NCBI GenBank assembly: GCA_002279005.1
Contig: NCJS01000005.1
Location: forward strand, 1-36,102
Length of the DNA: 36,102 nucleotides
Direction: 5' to 3'
Origin: Idiomarina sp. 34-48-12
GTDB lineage: Bacteria; Pseudomonadota; Gammaproteobacteria; Enterobacterales; Alteromonadaceae
Of this stretch, positions 8,792 to 17,400 are shown piece after piece. Both the position numbers and the translations under genes were made by a program. Position 1 is the stretch's first letter. Each line of letters begins with the position of its first letter. The notes under the pieces were generated by a model, which was not told where the DNA came from, ran no database searches, and saw nothing but the letters and a program-made list of their open reading frames with translations.

Positions 8792-11700
8792 TTAAATCAG
8801 GTCGCTGTTTTGTAGAAAGATAAGTAAATCGGCCAGTGGCATTGGGCGAGCAAAGTAAAACCCTTGCCCATAGCCACAGCCGAATTGCTTCAGCAATGTA
8901 ATTTGGTCGGTCGTTTCAACACCCTCAGCAATCACCTCAAGCCCAACCTGTTGAGCCATATTAATAATACCCTGCGTGATGGCTTGATCACTCGAAGAGT
9001 GCTCGAGTTCCTTAATAAACGCGCGATCAATCTTCAATTTAGTGACCGGTAAGGTCTTCAAATAACTTAAGCCCGAAAAGCCCGTGCCAAAGTCATCAAT
9101 GGCGACACGAATACCGCGCTCGCGCAGGCGCTCAAGTACGTTAATGGCGTTGTTGGTATTCTCCATCAAAATACTTTCGGTAAGTTCCAGTTCTAAACGG
9201 TCAGGCGGCGTGTGTGTCTCGTTTAGAACTTGCTCAATTTGTTCAAAGAAATTAGCGCGGTGGAACTGTAACGCCGATAAGTTCACAGCGACACGCTGTA
9301 TGCCAGCCGCGTGCAACTTCTGCATATCGGTACAGGCTTGTTTAAGTGCCCATGCTCCGGCAGGAATAATTTGCCCTGTTGCTTCGGCGAGCGGAATAAA
9401 TTCAACCGGCGAAATGGTCGTACCGTCCTCTAGAGACCAGCGCATGAGCGCCTCAACCGAAACAATTTTGCCAGTAGTAAAATCAATAATAGGTTGATAG
9501 AAAAGCTTTAACGAATCGCTATCGATAGCCTGTTGTAATTGGCTACGTAAAATAATGTCGGAAGCCGACATCGATTTGCGTTGTTGACTATAGAATTGCC
9601 AATGATTTCGACCTTGCTGCTTTGCCTGCGCCATAGCAACATCAGCTTGTTGAATTAAACTCATCGCATCTTTGTCGGCCGGCTTATAAACGGTGACACC
9701 GATACTCGCGGTTAAGTAGATTTTTTGATTACCCACGGTGTATGGTTCATCAATAAAATCTAAAACATGTGCGACTAACCCTTCGAGCTGCGGCATGGTT
9801 TGACAACGGTTGGTCGCCAGTACAAATTCGTCACCACTAAAGCGTGCGAGAATATCTGGTTGCTTAATATGACTTTGCAGTCGGGCAGCTACTTGCTGCA
9901 AAATTTCGTCGCCAACTCGTAAACCGAGACTGTCATTCACCGGCTTAAAACCATCGATATCGATAAACAATACAGCCAGCAATTGCTCTGTTGGCGTCGC
10001 TTGTTGTTGCTGAATTAACTCAGTTAATTCACCCTCAAAGGCAGCTCGGTTGTAAAGGCCAGTCAAACTATCATGACGAGCTTGATAGCTAAGTTGTTCT
10101 TCTTGCTCTTTAACTTGAGTAATATCGCGACCAATCCCGAAAGTACCCAAAACCTCACCACCAATAATAATTGGAAGATTGGTAATATCGAACACTTTGA
10201 TGCTCTTTGTGCGATAGGTAATCACGTTTGCTTCGTAGCGTTTGCTCTGACCCTTTTGAATAATTCCGGTAAATATCGGAAGTATTCGAGCAAACTCCGT
10301 TTCATCTAAAAATTCATTGAAGTGCATATCAAGTAACTGCTCACGGTCAACTTCCACTTGTTCGCAGAAAGCGTCGTTAACGTGAGTAAATTTACCCGCA
10401 CAATCAAGTGAAAATACTGGGTCGGGATGCTGGCTAAATAAGCTACGGTATCGTTGCTCGTTAATTGATCGCTCTTGGCGTTGTTTGCGCAGGTGCCGTT
10501 GCGTCAAGGCAATTTTATGGCTGTGGTGACGTAACGCACGATTTTGTTCAAACATGAGAACAAATGCGAGACTGAACAATAATCCTAAACTAACGATTGC
10601 CGTACGCATATTAGCGGCGTATGAGAGATCCCTAAAATTATAGAGAGTCGCGTTGAGCGTGAGCTCAGGTCCATGAGGTATCGGCAGTATCGTTGAGGCC
10701 AAAGCCAATTCATTCGCATGTGCTGGTTTATGATCTTCGAAGCTTCGCTCAACTTGGTCTGAAAGTTTTGTATAAACCATGATGCTATCGTTGGTGAGAC
10801 GTGTGGCCGGATTCATCATTTGATTAAGATTAAATACCGCTAGCAAATAGCGCATATCATCAACCACATCGGCAATTGGCAAAATCATCACAGCGACTGC
10901 CGGCGTTTCAGATTGCATAAATTGAAGCTCTGGAATGACAAAGTTGATGTCGATATGATGCTGCGTTAACCAGTTTTGCACTTGGGGTATCGCCATAACT
11001 TCCAAGCTTGGCATACGACTGTCGGGGCGATCTTCAGTCCACAGAGTTTGCTTGTTGGTGTCGAGGGCAGATAGACTTAGCAAGTGTGGAATATCGCGGA
11101 GGTACGCTTGTACGTCTGAACGTCTGTCAAACTGAAAATCTTTCTTAGCAGCTTGTTCCCAGCGCTCGGTCATTCGTCGCATCAGTTGAACGTTAACCAT
11201 CGCCATCGTACTTCGCGCGTTAGCTAATCGCACCACCTCTCTTTCAGCTTGTTGTTGAATTTCTTTCAGGCTGGAGTAACCCATAAAATACCAAGCCGAA
11301 CTGGTTAAGAACACAGCTATAAAGCCAATCGTCATGGCCTGTTTGCCCGGAAATGCGGAGGCAAATCGTTCTTGCCGTGAGAGCAAACTATAGCTGACAC
11401 CTAAAAACAGTAATAATACTGCAGCGATGCTGGTGATATCTGGATGCGGGCCAAGCAACATAAACCCATTCGGGTTAATGTGTATAACCAGCATAATGAT
11501 TGCGGCGAGGGTGACTAGGGCAGACGTAACCCGCATCCAAATGCGTTGAATAGGGTGTTTCGGATTCATTGCGAGCATGACACCCAGCACAATAAACAAC
11601 AAGATCATAGGCGGGTAGAGTGCCGCTTCATACTCAGCTAACCACGGCATAAATAGAATATCATGCAAGCTGGTGTTAACTAATAAACTATGTAGCGCTG

Positions 11701-11944
11701 CAACAATAATGATGCCGCTGCCCAGCCATTGAAGTAGGCGGCGTTTAAATAATAGCCCTGCGGTAGCCAGACTAATAGCGATACAAATCAGTGATGAATT
11801 GTTCGAAAGCATGCGCTCGAACAAACTTTGCGGCTCAACTATCGCATTCATGACGAGGCCGAGTGCACCTATCGTGAAGGTAGCCACTAGTGTTGTGAAT
11901 AGCGTTGCCGAAACAACAAAAGGGTTGATCCGTATTTTCGACAA
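8792..11944 (-). CDS. Membrane PAS-GGDEF-EAL c-di-GMP protein
   Basis: This 1050-aa protein can in principle make and break cyclic di-GMP. In order it shows an N-terminal block of about seven hydrophobic helices (residues 1-230), a periplasmic-type region to about 445, one more helix (AIVSLGLLFSLAFVLMF), a PAS domain (about 495-615), a GGDEF domain with motif S-G-D-E-F at about 703, and an EAL domain with E-A-L at about 831. The EAL side keeps ELTES, DDFGTGFS, KIDRAFI and AEGVET, so phosphodiesterase activity looks intact. The first Gly of GGDEF is Ser, a variant that can still be active. The I-site position reads K-Q-P-D instead of R-x-x-D, so product inhibition may be lost. TTG is the only start before an in-frame stop. 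Confidence 0.9.
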   Translation of the reverse strand: MSKIRINPFVVSATLFTTLVATFTIGALGLVMNAIVEPQSLFERMLSNNSSLICIAISLATAGLLFKRRLLQWLGSGIIIVAALHSLLVNTSLHDILFMPWLAEYEAALYPPMILLFIVLGVMLAMNPKHPIQRIWMRVTSALVTLAAIIMLVIHINPNGFMLLGPHPDITSIAAVLLLFLGVSYSLLSRQERFASAFPGKQAMTIGFIAVFLTSSAWYFMGYSSLKEIQQQAEREVVRLANARSTMAMVNVQLMRRMTERWEQAAKKDFQFDRRSDVQAYLRDIPHLLSLSALDTNKQTLWTEDRPDSRMPSLEVMAIPQVQNWLTQHHIDINFVIPELQFMQSETPAVAVMILPIADVVDDMRYLLAVFNLNQMMNPATRLTNDSIMVYTKLSDQVERSFEDHKPAHANELALASTILPIPHGPELTLNATLYNFRDLSYAANMRTAIVSLGLLFSLAFVLMFEQNRALRHHSHKIALTQRHLRKQRQERSINEQRYRSLFSQHPDPVFSLDCAGKFTHVNDAFCEQVEVDREQLLDMHFNEFLDETEFARILPIFTGIIQKGQSKRYEANVITYRTKSIKVFDITNLPIIIGGEVLGTFGIGRDITQVKEQEEQLSYQARHDSLTGLYNRAAFEGELTELIQQQQATPTEQLLAVLFIDIDGFKPVNDSLGLRVGDEILQQVAARLQSHIKQPDILARFSGDEFVLATNRCQTMPQLEGLVAHVLDFIDEPYTVGNQKIYLTASIGVTVYKPADKDAMSLIQQADVAMAQAKQQGRNHWQFYSQQRKSMSASDIILRSQLQQAIDSDSLKLFYQPIIDFTTGKIVSVEALMRWSLEDGTTISPVEFIPLAEATGQIIPAGAWALKQACTDMQKLHAAGIQRVAVNLSALQFHRANFFEQIEQVLNETHTPPDRLELELTESILMENTNNAINVLERLRERGIRVAIDDFGTGFSGLSYLKTLPVTKLKIDRAFIKELEHSSSDQAITQGIINMAQQVGLEVIAEGVETTDQITLLKQFGCGYGQGFYFARPMPLADLLIFLQNSDLI

Positions 11945-12008
11945 GAGACTTCGTGCCTTACATTATTAATTATTATGAAGCCACTATATGAGAGTTTTTA
12001 TTGCAGCG

Positions 12009-12461
12009 TCAACAGGCATCGTAGTGCATCAGTAAGCGGTGTTGGTTCGGTCCCATAAAATTGTCAATTTGTTCAATATCTTTGAAGCCCAATGCGCGGT
12101 ACAAATGAATGGCGCCTTGGTTGTTCGGCGATACTGTCAGTGCAATCTTTGAAAACGGTGTAGGTGACGTGGTGACTTGATCTAACAGCGCTTGCATAAG
12201 CTGCCGACCAATACCTTCACCACGGGCGGTATCGGCAACTAACAGTGACATGATCCAGAGTGTTTTTTCGGTACCTGGTGCAGCAAGAACATAACCCACA
12301 ACAGCTGTATCGCGTTCAGCGACGAGCAACCATTCTGGCCATTGTGCTATTGCTTGGTAAAACAGCGGAGCAGGATAGCCCTCATCAGCATAAGTACTGA
12401 GTTCGAGGGCCGCAAGCTGCTCAACATGGTTAGCAAGGGCAGGGCGAATGACGACTGTCAT
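12009..12461 (-). CDS. GNAT family N-acetyltransferase
   Basis: The 150-aa protein has the GNAT fold signature: strand LWIMSLLVADTARGEGIGRQLM, in which the R-G-E-G-I-G loop is the acetyl-CoA pyrophosphate-binding Q/RxxGxG/A motif, followed by LTVSPNNQGAIHLYRALGF, the typical C-terminal strand-helix. The acceptor is unknown; small-molecule or protein N-acetylation are both possible. Its ATG overlaps the last base of the upstream yceI-like stop (TAATG), so the two are co-transcribed and probably translationally coupled. Confidence 0.88.
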   Translation of the reverse strand: MTVVIRPALANHVEQLAALELSTYADEGYPAPLFYQAIAQWPEWLLVAERDTAVVGYVLAAPGTEKTLWIMSLLVADTARGEGIGRQLMQALLDQVTTSPTPFSKIALTVSPNNQGAIHLYRALGFKDIEQIDNFMGPNQHRLLMHYDAC

Positions 12462-13045
12462 TAACGCGTAAACTGTACGCTAAACGTAACTGGGACGCTG
12501 TAATCTATACGTGCTAGACCAGCAATTTCGCGTAGTTTGTCGATACCAGCGACCAGCTTAAATGCTTTTGTATCTATGACAATCGGCTGCGTTGTCGTGG
12601 CTAAAAAGCGGTCTTCTGCCAAACGAGTCACCTGCAAATAACTGCTGACGCTATTTGATTCACCAGCAATATAAACTTGGGTTTCGACGACCAAAGGAAC
12701 GCTTTCGCCAACGGGCATTGCCAATAGCACGTTGTCTTCTAGTTTCGCTGTCGCGGTGACCACTGAATACTCGGTTGACTGGAATAAGTGCTCGAGCATG
12801 CGCTCATTACGAATTGGAATTTGGGTATCCAAACTCACCACTGGAATTTCAATACTGACTTGGTTGTCTTCCCAACTACCTTGTAACTCAGTAAAGCGAT
12901 GTGTTTCAGCAACGTGATCATTTTTCACGGAAACAAAATTGAGTACTGAATTTTCACTATCCAGTTGCCAGGTATCAGCGTGTGCACTCACGGCAAAAAA
13001 TGCTGCTGAACAAAGTCCTGTAAACAAAAATTTTTTAATAGACAT
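12461..13045 (-). CDS. YceI-family periplasmic lipid-binding protein
   Basis: The 194-aa precursor starts with a clear Sec signal peptide (basic MSIKKF, hydrophobic core, cleavage after AHA near residue 23). The mature part follows the YceI pattern: WQLDSENSVLNFVSVK, then an ELQGSW strand and the region IPIRNERMLEHLFQSTEY, the family's RxxHLxSxdFfd-like segment. YceI proteins are beta-barrel lipocalin-like binders of isoprenoid or other lipids in the periplasm; the ligand here is unknown. AGAGGAG sits before the ATG. It heads a two-gene unit with the GNAT gene and is divergent from the MscS gene. Confidence 0.88.
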   Translation of the reverse strand: MSIKKFLFTGLCSAAFFAVSAHADTWQLDSENSVLNFVSVKNDHVAETHRFTELQGSWEDNQVSIEIPVVSLDTQIPIRNERMLEHLFQSTEYSVVTATAKLEDNVLLAMPVGESVPLVVETQVYIAGESNSVSSYLQVTRLAEDRFLATTTQPIVIDTKAFKLVAGIDKLREIAGLARIDYSVPVTFSVQFTR

Positions 13046-13174
13046 GCAGTTACTCCTCTTGTTGAACTGTAAACGATAGCATATACGTCATTTTTACTCG
13101 AGAGACTGACGGAATATTTACCAAACTGATGTAAGATATTAGTCATAAATATTAAATACCTGCTAGGTCAATTT

Positions 13175-14059
13175 ATGTATACGGATACACTGACAAATTT
13201 GTTTAACGAATTTCAATTTTCGGAGCAATTATTGCGCCCTATTATCGCGACGCTTATTCTCGTTACCGCGATTGTGATTATTCGTGCCATCTTGTCAAAG
13301 TTTATCCGCAAGAGCGTACGATCCACTGACTTGCGTCGTCGTTGGTTTGTACAAACACGCAATGTGTTGCTGTTGCTGATGGTGGTTGGCCTAATGCTGA
13401 TTTGGGCTGAAGAACTACGCACGCTAGCGCTCGGTATTGTTGCTATTGCCGTGGCCTTTGTGGTGGCAACCAAAGAACTCATCATGTGTTTAACCGGTAG
13501 TTTAGTGAAGTCGGGTGGTAGTGCGTTTAGTATCGGTGATCGTATTCAAATTAAAGACTTCCGTGGCGACGTGATTGACCAGAACTTGTTAACCACAACG
13601 ATATTAGAAGTAGGGCCTGGCAAGCATTCTCATCAACGTACCGGTAGAATGGTGGCAATACCAAATTCTTTATTTGTCTCTGAGCCAGTGGTGAATGAAA
13701 GTTATACCCACGATTTTGTGCTGCATGTTTTTACCGTGCCATTTAAGCGCGAAGATAACTGGCATGCTGCCCAGCAAGCATTGCTCGAATCGGCAAACCG
13801 ACATAGTGCTGACTATATTGAACAGGCGCGTCGCTATATGCAGCGGATGAGTGATCATCGAGGCATTGATGTGCCATCGGCTGACCCTCGTGTCACCATT
13901 TCAGTGCCAGCTGCTGGTGAAATCCATTTAATCGTGCGATTCCCCTGCAAATCAGGAATGCGGAGTTTCATGGAGCAATCGATTCTAAATGATGTGTTCC
14001 AACACAATGACTTCACGCCAATAACCAAACAGACTCGTGCCGAGATAGCCGAGCAATAA
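13175..14059 (+). CDS. MscS-family mechanosensitive channel
   Basis: The 294-aa protein has three hydrophobic helices (about residues 20-40, 65-80 and 85-110) followed by a soluble MscS beta domain: GDRIQIKDFRGDVIDQNLLTTTI and the family's MVAIPNSLF segment. The pore-lining helix region ALGIVAIAVAFVVATKELI precedes it. The family opens on membrane tension to release solutes. No large N-terminal extension of the MscK type is present. The ribosome binding site is weak (TAGGTCA). It is divergent from yceI with a 129-base gap. Confidence 0.85.
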   Translation: MYTDTLTNLFNEFQFSEQLLRPIIATLILVTAIVIIRAILSKFIRKSVRSTDLRRRWFVQTRNVLLLLMVVGLMLIWAEELRTLALGIVAIAVAFVVATKELIMCLTGSLVKSGGSAFSIGDRIQIKDFRGDVIDQNLLTTTILEVGPGKHSHQRTGRMVAIPNSLFVSEPVVNESYTHDFVLHVFTVPFKREDNWHAAQQALLESANRHSADYIEQARRYMQRMSDHRGIDVPSADPRVTISVPAAGEIHLIVRFPCKSGMRSFMEQSILNDVFQHNDFTPITKQTRAEIAEQ

Positions 14060-14173
14060 CGTCTAGCTTCATCAGATAAAACACGCTTACTAGCGAATGT
14101 TATATTGCCTTTCGCTCGAGAGATTCCTATTCTATGTAAAGTCGATTTACATATTAAAGTGTTTATAGAATGT

Positions 14174-14225
14174 TATCTATCTCCCGATAGATACTACAGG
14201 GATAGGTGGTCAGGAAGGGATTCCT
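14174..14225 (+). other. Two small hairpins in the leader of the 104-aa lipoprotein gene
   Basis: TATCTAT (14174-14180) and ATAGATA (14187-14193) form a 7-bp stem around a CTCCCG loop. A second stem pairs AGGAA (14212-14216) with TTCCT (14221-14225). Both lie between the end of the MscS gene and the lipoprotein start. Neither has a strong U-run, so they are weak terminator candidates; leader structure is the other option. Confidence 0.3.
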
Positions 14226-14255
14226 TTTATCCACGACGTAATGTGAGGGGCAAAT

Positions 14256-14570
14256 TTGCGCGCAATCTGTGTTGTGATTATCAGTGCTAGTTGCTATTTT
14301 TTGATAAGCTGTAGCGAGCTGAGCCCGTCATGCGATGCTGCGCAAGCCAAGCGTGAAGTGCGTCAATCTGTAGCTACTCAACTACCCAGCCATGTTGAGA
14401 TAAAGCTTATTGGAATCAACACACTACGAACAAACTTTGCAACAGGCGAAGTCTTATGTTCGGCAAAATTAGAGTTAAACGATGCCTATACCAGCACTTA
14501 TATGATGCGTTCGGTGGGCTACATGGTGCAGTACGATAAACAGCACCAATTAAAAGTTACGGTGTTTTAA
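14256..14570 (+). CDS. Small hypothetical lipoprotein
   Basis: I do not recognise the 104-aa product, but it starts with a lipoprotein signal peptide ending in the lipobox L-I-S-C (Cys at residue 19). Ser at +2 predicts outer-membrane sorting. The mature part, about 86 residues, has two further cysteines (SCDAA and VLCSAKLEL) that could form a disulfide, and a beta-rich look. TTG at 14256 is the first in-frame start after a stop, with GAGGGG six bases upstream. The 3' end overlaps the convergent EAL gene by 14 bases. Confidence 0.6.
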   Translation: MRAICVVIISASCYFLISCSELSPSCDAAQAKREVRQSVATQLPSHVEIKLIGINTLRTNFATGEVLCSAKLELNDAYTSTYMMRSVGYMVQYDKQHQLKVTVF

Positions 14571-15507
14571 TGACTCGTATGGTTTGGTTGAATTCATCAA
14601 CAGCCACAGGGCGCCCAAATAAATAACCTTGGTAGGTATGGCAACCTAACTGCATCAAAAACTGACGTTGTTCCGGCTCTTCAACACCTTCGGCAATTAC
14701 TGAAAGATTTAAACTCTTAGCTAATTGAATGATTGCTTGAACAATCGATGCCGTTGACTTCTGATGCAGCATTTCACGCACGAACTGAACGTCTATCTTC
14801 AACGTTTCAAACGGCAATTCAGCGAGATATAAAAGAGAAGAGTAACCCGTACCGAAATCGTCAATGGCGAACTGCACGCCAACTTCAGTGAGTTCGTGCA
14901 TTTTCGTAGCCACAATTTCAATATCGTGCAGCATGAGGCTCTCGGTTATTTCAAGCTTTAGGTTCTGCGCATTGATGCCATAGCGCTGTATTGCACTGCA
15001 CAGTTTGTCGACAAAGTCAGGTTGTTGAAATTGCCGTCCACTGACGTTGATTGCAAGAGTTAGTGATGCCGTATCAACGCCAAGACTCCAGTTCCTCAAA
15101 ATTTCGCAGGCCTGCTCGATAATCCAATCGCCAATCTCAATAATGAGTCCCGAATCTTCGGCAATAGGAATGAATTCTGCCGGTGAAATCCATCCTTGTT
15201 CTGGGTGATACCAGCGTAGTAAAGCTTCCGCACCAAACACGGCGGCAAACATTGCGGTGTAGTGCATGCCACTAATCGCAACGGCAATTAAGGCTGCTGA
15301 AATAACACGACTCAATATACGTTTGACTTCAGTATCTCGTGACCATTGGTTCATGGCACGATAGGTCAACATGGCAATCACACCAAGCGCTATGGTTACG
15401 CCGATAGAGATCAAGAACCAGTTCACGTTATAAAGCAATATGCCGTTAAACTGCATCGCCGCCATGCCAACATAATGCATTGCGCCAATGCCTATGCCCA
15501 ACACCAA
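14557..15507 (-). CDS. Truncated MHYT-EAL protein with internal deletion (probable decayed c-di-GMP phosphodiesterase)
   Basis: The frame is open but the architecture is damaged. Residues 1-95 hold two MHYT-type membrane motifs (GAMHYVGMAAM and SGMHYTAMFAA) where a full MHYT domain has three. The second runs straight into AEALLRWYHP, the middle of an EAL domain. A GGDEF domain and the first EAL strand (the YQP region) that normally lie between are absent. The remaining EAL residues look intact (EALLRW, NVSGRQF, EITES, DDFGTGYS, LKID, AEGVE). Upstream of the TTG at 15507 the frame stays open to a TGA at 15589-15591 with no ATG, GTG or TTG, and reads like MHYT sequence, so the 5' end was also lost. 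Catalysis is doubtful. Confidence 0.75.
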   Translation of the reverse strand: MVLGIGIGAMHYVGMAAMQFNGILLYNVNWFLISIGVTIALGVIAMLTYRAMNQWSRDTEVKRILSRVISAALIAVAISGMHYTAMFAAVFGAEALLRWYHPEQGWISPAEFIPIAEDSGLIIEIGDWIIEQACEILRNWSLGVDTASLTLAINVSGRQFQQPDFVDKLCSAIQRYGINAQNLKLEITESLMLHDIEIVATKMHELTEVGVQFAIDDFGTGYSSLLYLAELPFETLKIDVQFVREMLHQKSTASIVQAIIQLAKSLNLSVIAEGVEEPEQRQFLMQLGCHTYQGYLFGRPVAVDEFNQTIRVIKTP

Positions 15508-15632
15508 ACCAGCAATAACCGTTGTGGATACTGGTGCCGTGTATGGCGCTCTTTTATTGTGATTTTTCGATCGTAAAAGCCTGTGGTATCAACATAGTAC
15601 GGGAAAATACAACAGACAGTTTAAAAAAATAA

Positions 15633-15644
15633 ATTGTCGACAAT
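15633..15644. promoter_or_regulatory. Candidate GntR operator upstream of the prp regulator
   Basis: ATTGTCGACAAT is a perfect 12-bp palindrome just upstream of the candidate -35 element of the GntR gene. A near copy, ATGTCGACAAT, lies at 15708-15718 across the gene's start. Paired sites flanking a promoter suit autoregulation by an FCD-type GntR repressor. The assignment is inferred from position and symmetry. Confidence 0.55.
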
Positions 15645-15660
15645 AAGTTATTTGAGATAC

Positions 15661-15689
15661 TTGGAATTGGCACTAAATGAGCGTATCAT
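15661..15689 (+). promoter_or_regulatory. Candidate sigma-70 promoter of the prp cluster
   Basis: TTGGAA (15661-15666) and TATCAT (15684-15689) are separated by exactly 17 bases. The predicted transcript would start near 15696, between the two GTCGAC palindromes and just ahead of the regulator's ATG, leaving almost no leader. Confidence 0.5.
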
Positions 15690-15707
15690 TCGCTTAATTC
15701 ATAAAAT

Positions 15708-16409
15708 ATGTCGACAATCATGACTGATTCACCACAAAGCCCATTATGGCGGTCTCCCGTCACTTCATCTGACCGACTTCTGCTGGAAATGCAGCGGACC
15801 ATCGTGGAAGGTGAAATCGCATCTGGGAGTAAGATTAGCGAGCCTGAACTAGCGCGTAAATTCAACGTTAGTCGAGCACCGCTGCGTGAGGCCATGGCGA
15901 GACTAGAACGCTGCCATTTAATTGAACGCATTCCAAATGCTGGCGCACGGGTGGTGAAGTTATCAACCGAAGGCCTTCGTGCGTTGTATCAAATTCGCGA
16001 AGAGTTGGAAGGGTTAGCTTGTCGACTGGCTGCGGAAAATATGGATGAGCAGGAGATTGAACAATTACGCGGCCTGCTCGACCAACATTTAAACTCTCAG
16101 CGCGTGCGTGAAGGCGAGAGCTATTATCAAGAAGCTGGCGATTTAGATTTTCATTACCGAATTATCCTCGGCAGTAAAAACCCATATCTGATTAATATGC
16201 TGTGCGACGAACTTTATTTCCTTGTACGCATGTACCGTGTTCAGCTCGGTATGAACGGCCCGCGCGTTTCGCGAGCCTTCGATGAGCACAAAGCAATTAT
16301 CAATGCCATTGCCAATCGCGATGGCGAATTGGCGGATCTGTTGATGCGCCGCCACATTGCCGCCTCGCGCGGTAATATCGAATTAAAACTGCAACAATTG
16401 GGGAAGTAA
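15708..16409 (+). CDS. GntR-family (FCD) regulator of the methylcitrate operon
   Basis: The 233-aa protein has an N-terminal winged helix ([42 protein letters not shown]... pattern, about residues 35-90) and an all-alpha FCD ligand domain (about 100-230) with conserved metal-ligand type residues in DLDFH and a C-terminal MRRHI helix. It is one base upstream of prpB, a position typical of propionate-operon GntR regulators in gammaproteobacteria; the effector is likely a methylcitrate-cycle intermediate, by inference. A second in-frame ATG at 15720 is possible; neither start has a strong ribosome binding site. A GTCGAC palindrome covers the start, which suggests autoregulation. Confidence 0.88.
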   Translation: MSTIMTDSPQSPLWRSPVTSSDRLLLEMQRTIVEGEIASGSKISEPELARKFNVSRAPLREAMARLERCHLIERIPNAGARVVKLSTEGLRALYQIREELEGLACRLAAENMDEQEIEQLRGLLDQHLNSQRVREGESYYQEAGDLDFHYRIILGSKNPYLINMLCDELYFLVRMYRVQLGMNGPRVSRAFDEHKAIINAIANRDGELADLLMRRHIAASRGNIELKLQQLGK

Positions 16410-16410
16410 C

Positions 16411-17289
16411 ATGACACAAGTTCACAGTGCGGGTGCAAAATTCCGCCAAGCTATTGCTGACAATAAGCCACTGCAAATTGTCGGAACCATTAACGCTTAT
16501 ACTGCAATGATGGCTGAGCGTGTAGGTCACCAAGCGCTATACTTGTCTGGTGCAGGTGTTGCGAATGCATCGTTTGGTTTGCCTGATTTGGGCATGACCT
16601 CATTAAACGACGTATGTGAAGATATTCGCCGCATCACTGGCGCGACTGATGTGCCATTGTTGGTGGACGCTGATACCGGTTGGGGCGGGGCATTCAACAT
16701 TGCCCGCACCGTTAAAGAAATGACTCGCGCTGGCGCTGCAGGCTTCCATATTGAAGACCAAGTAGCTCAGAAGCGTTGCGGCCATCGCCCGAACAAAGAA
16801 ATTGTCTCGCAAGCCGAAATGGTTGATCGTGTGAAAGCTGCTGTAGACGCACGCATTGACGATCAATTTTTCATTATGGCGCGCACCGATGCGTTCCAAC
16901 AAGAAGGTTTAGAAGCGGCCATTGAGCGCGCACAAGCCTGTGTTGAAGCGGGTGCTGACGCTATTTTCGCCGAAGCTGTTCATACCCTAGAACACTATCA
17001 AGCGTTTACCAAAGCACTCGATGTACCAGTACTTGCGAATATCACCGAGTTTGGTGCCACGCCATTATTTAGCAAAGACGAGCTAGCCGAAGTTGGCATT
17101 GAGCTGGTGTTGTATCCGTTAAGCGCCTTCCGCGCCATGAACAAAGCGGCCCTTAATGTTTACGAGAGCATTTTGGCGAACGGCCACCAGAAAGATGTTG
17201 TCGATAGTATGCAAACGCGCGCGGAGTTGTATGACTTCTTAAATTATCACGCGTTCGAAGACAAACTCGATCAGTTATTCAAAAAATAA
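16411..17289 (+). CDS. prpB: 2-methylisocitrate lyase
   Basis: Splits 2-methylisocitrate into pyruvate and succinate, the last step of the methylcitrate cycle. The 292-aa protein matches the isocitrate lyase/PEP mutase fold: substrate loop [16 protein letters not shown], the metal-site strand [14 protein letters not shown], and the family signature K-R-C-G-H-R with the catalytic Cys at about residue 123. GGGGAAGTAAC precedes the ATG at 16411, and only one base separates it from the GntR gene. The sequence favours PrpB over isocitrate lyase because it is far shorter than AceA and lies in a prp cluster. Confidence 0.96.
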   Translation: MTQVHSAGAKFRQAIADNKPLQIVGTINAYTAMMAERVGHQALYLSGAGVANASFGLPDLGMTSLNDVCEDIRRITGATDVPLLVDADTGWGGAFNIARTVKEMTRAGAAGFHIEDQVAQKRCGHRPNKEIVSQAEMVDRVKAAVDARIDDQFFIMARTDAFQQEGLEAAIERAQACVEAGADAIFAEAVHTLEHYQAFTKALDVPVLANITEFGATPLFSKDELAEVGIELVLYPLSAFRAMNKAALNVYESILANGHQKDVVDSMQTRAELYDFLNYHAFEDKLDQLFKK

Positions 17290-17313
17290 GAACAAAAGCG
17301 CTATTAGATAATA

Positions 17314-17356
17314 GATATTAGATATTAGGAAAAGTGAGTCGCTAATATCAAATATC
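17314..17356. repeat. AT-rich inverted repeat between prpB and prpC
   Basis: GATATTAGATATTAG at 17314-17328 pairs with CTAATATCAAATATC at 17342-17356 (14 of 15 positions) around a 13-base loop. A further CTAATATC follows at 17363-17370. No U-run follows the stem, so it is more likely an mRNA stability or spacing element, or a repeat remnant, than a terminator. Confidence 0.6.
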
Positions 17357-17400
17357 GAATAGCTAATATCGCCTTAAGATTTTTATATAAGGAGTTAGAG

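Noticed and set aside
14105..14290. Open frame of 61 codons between the MscS gene and the lipoprotein
   Set aside because: No ribosome binding site, no recognisable domain, and it overlaps the better supported lipoprotein start.
17314..17356. Intrinsic terminator between prpB and prpC
   Set aside because: The stem is AT-rich and is not followed by a T-run, so termination is unlikely.
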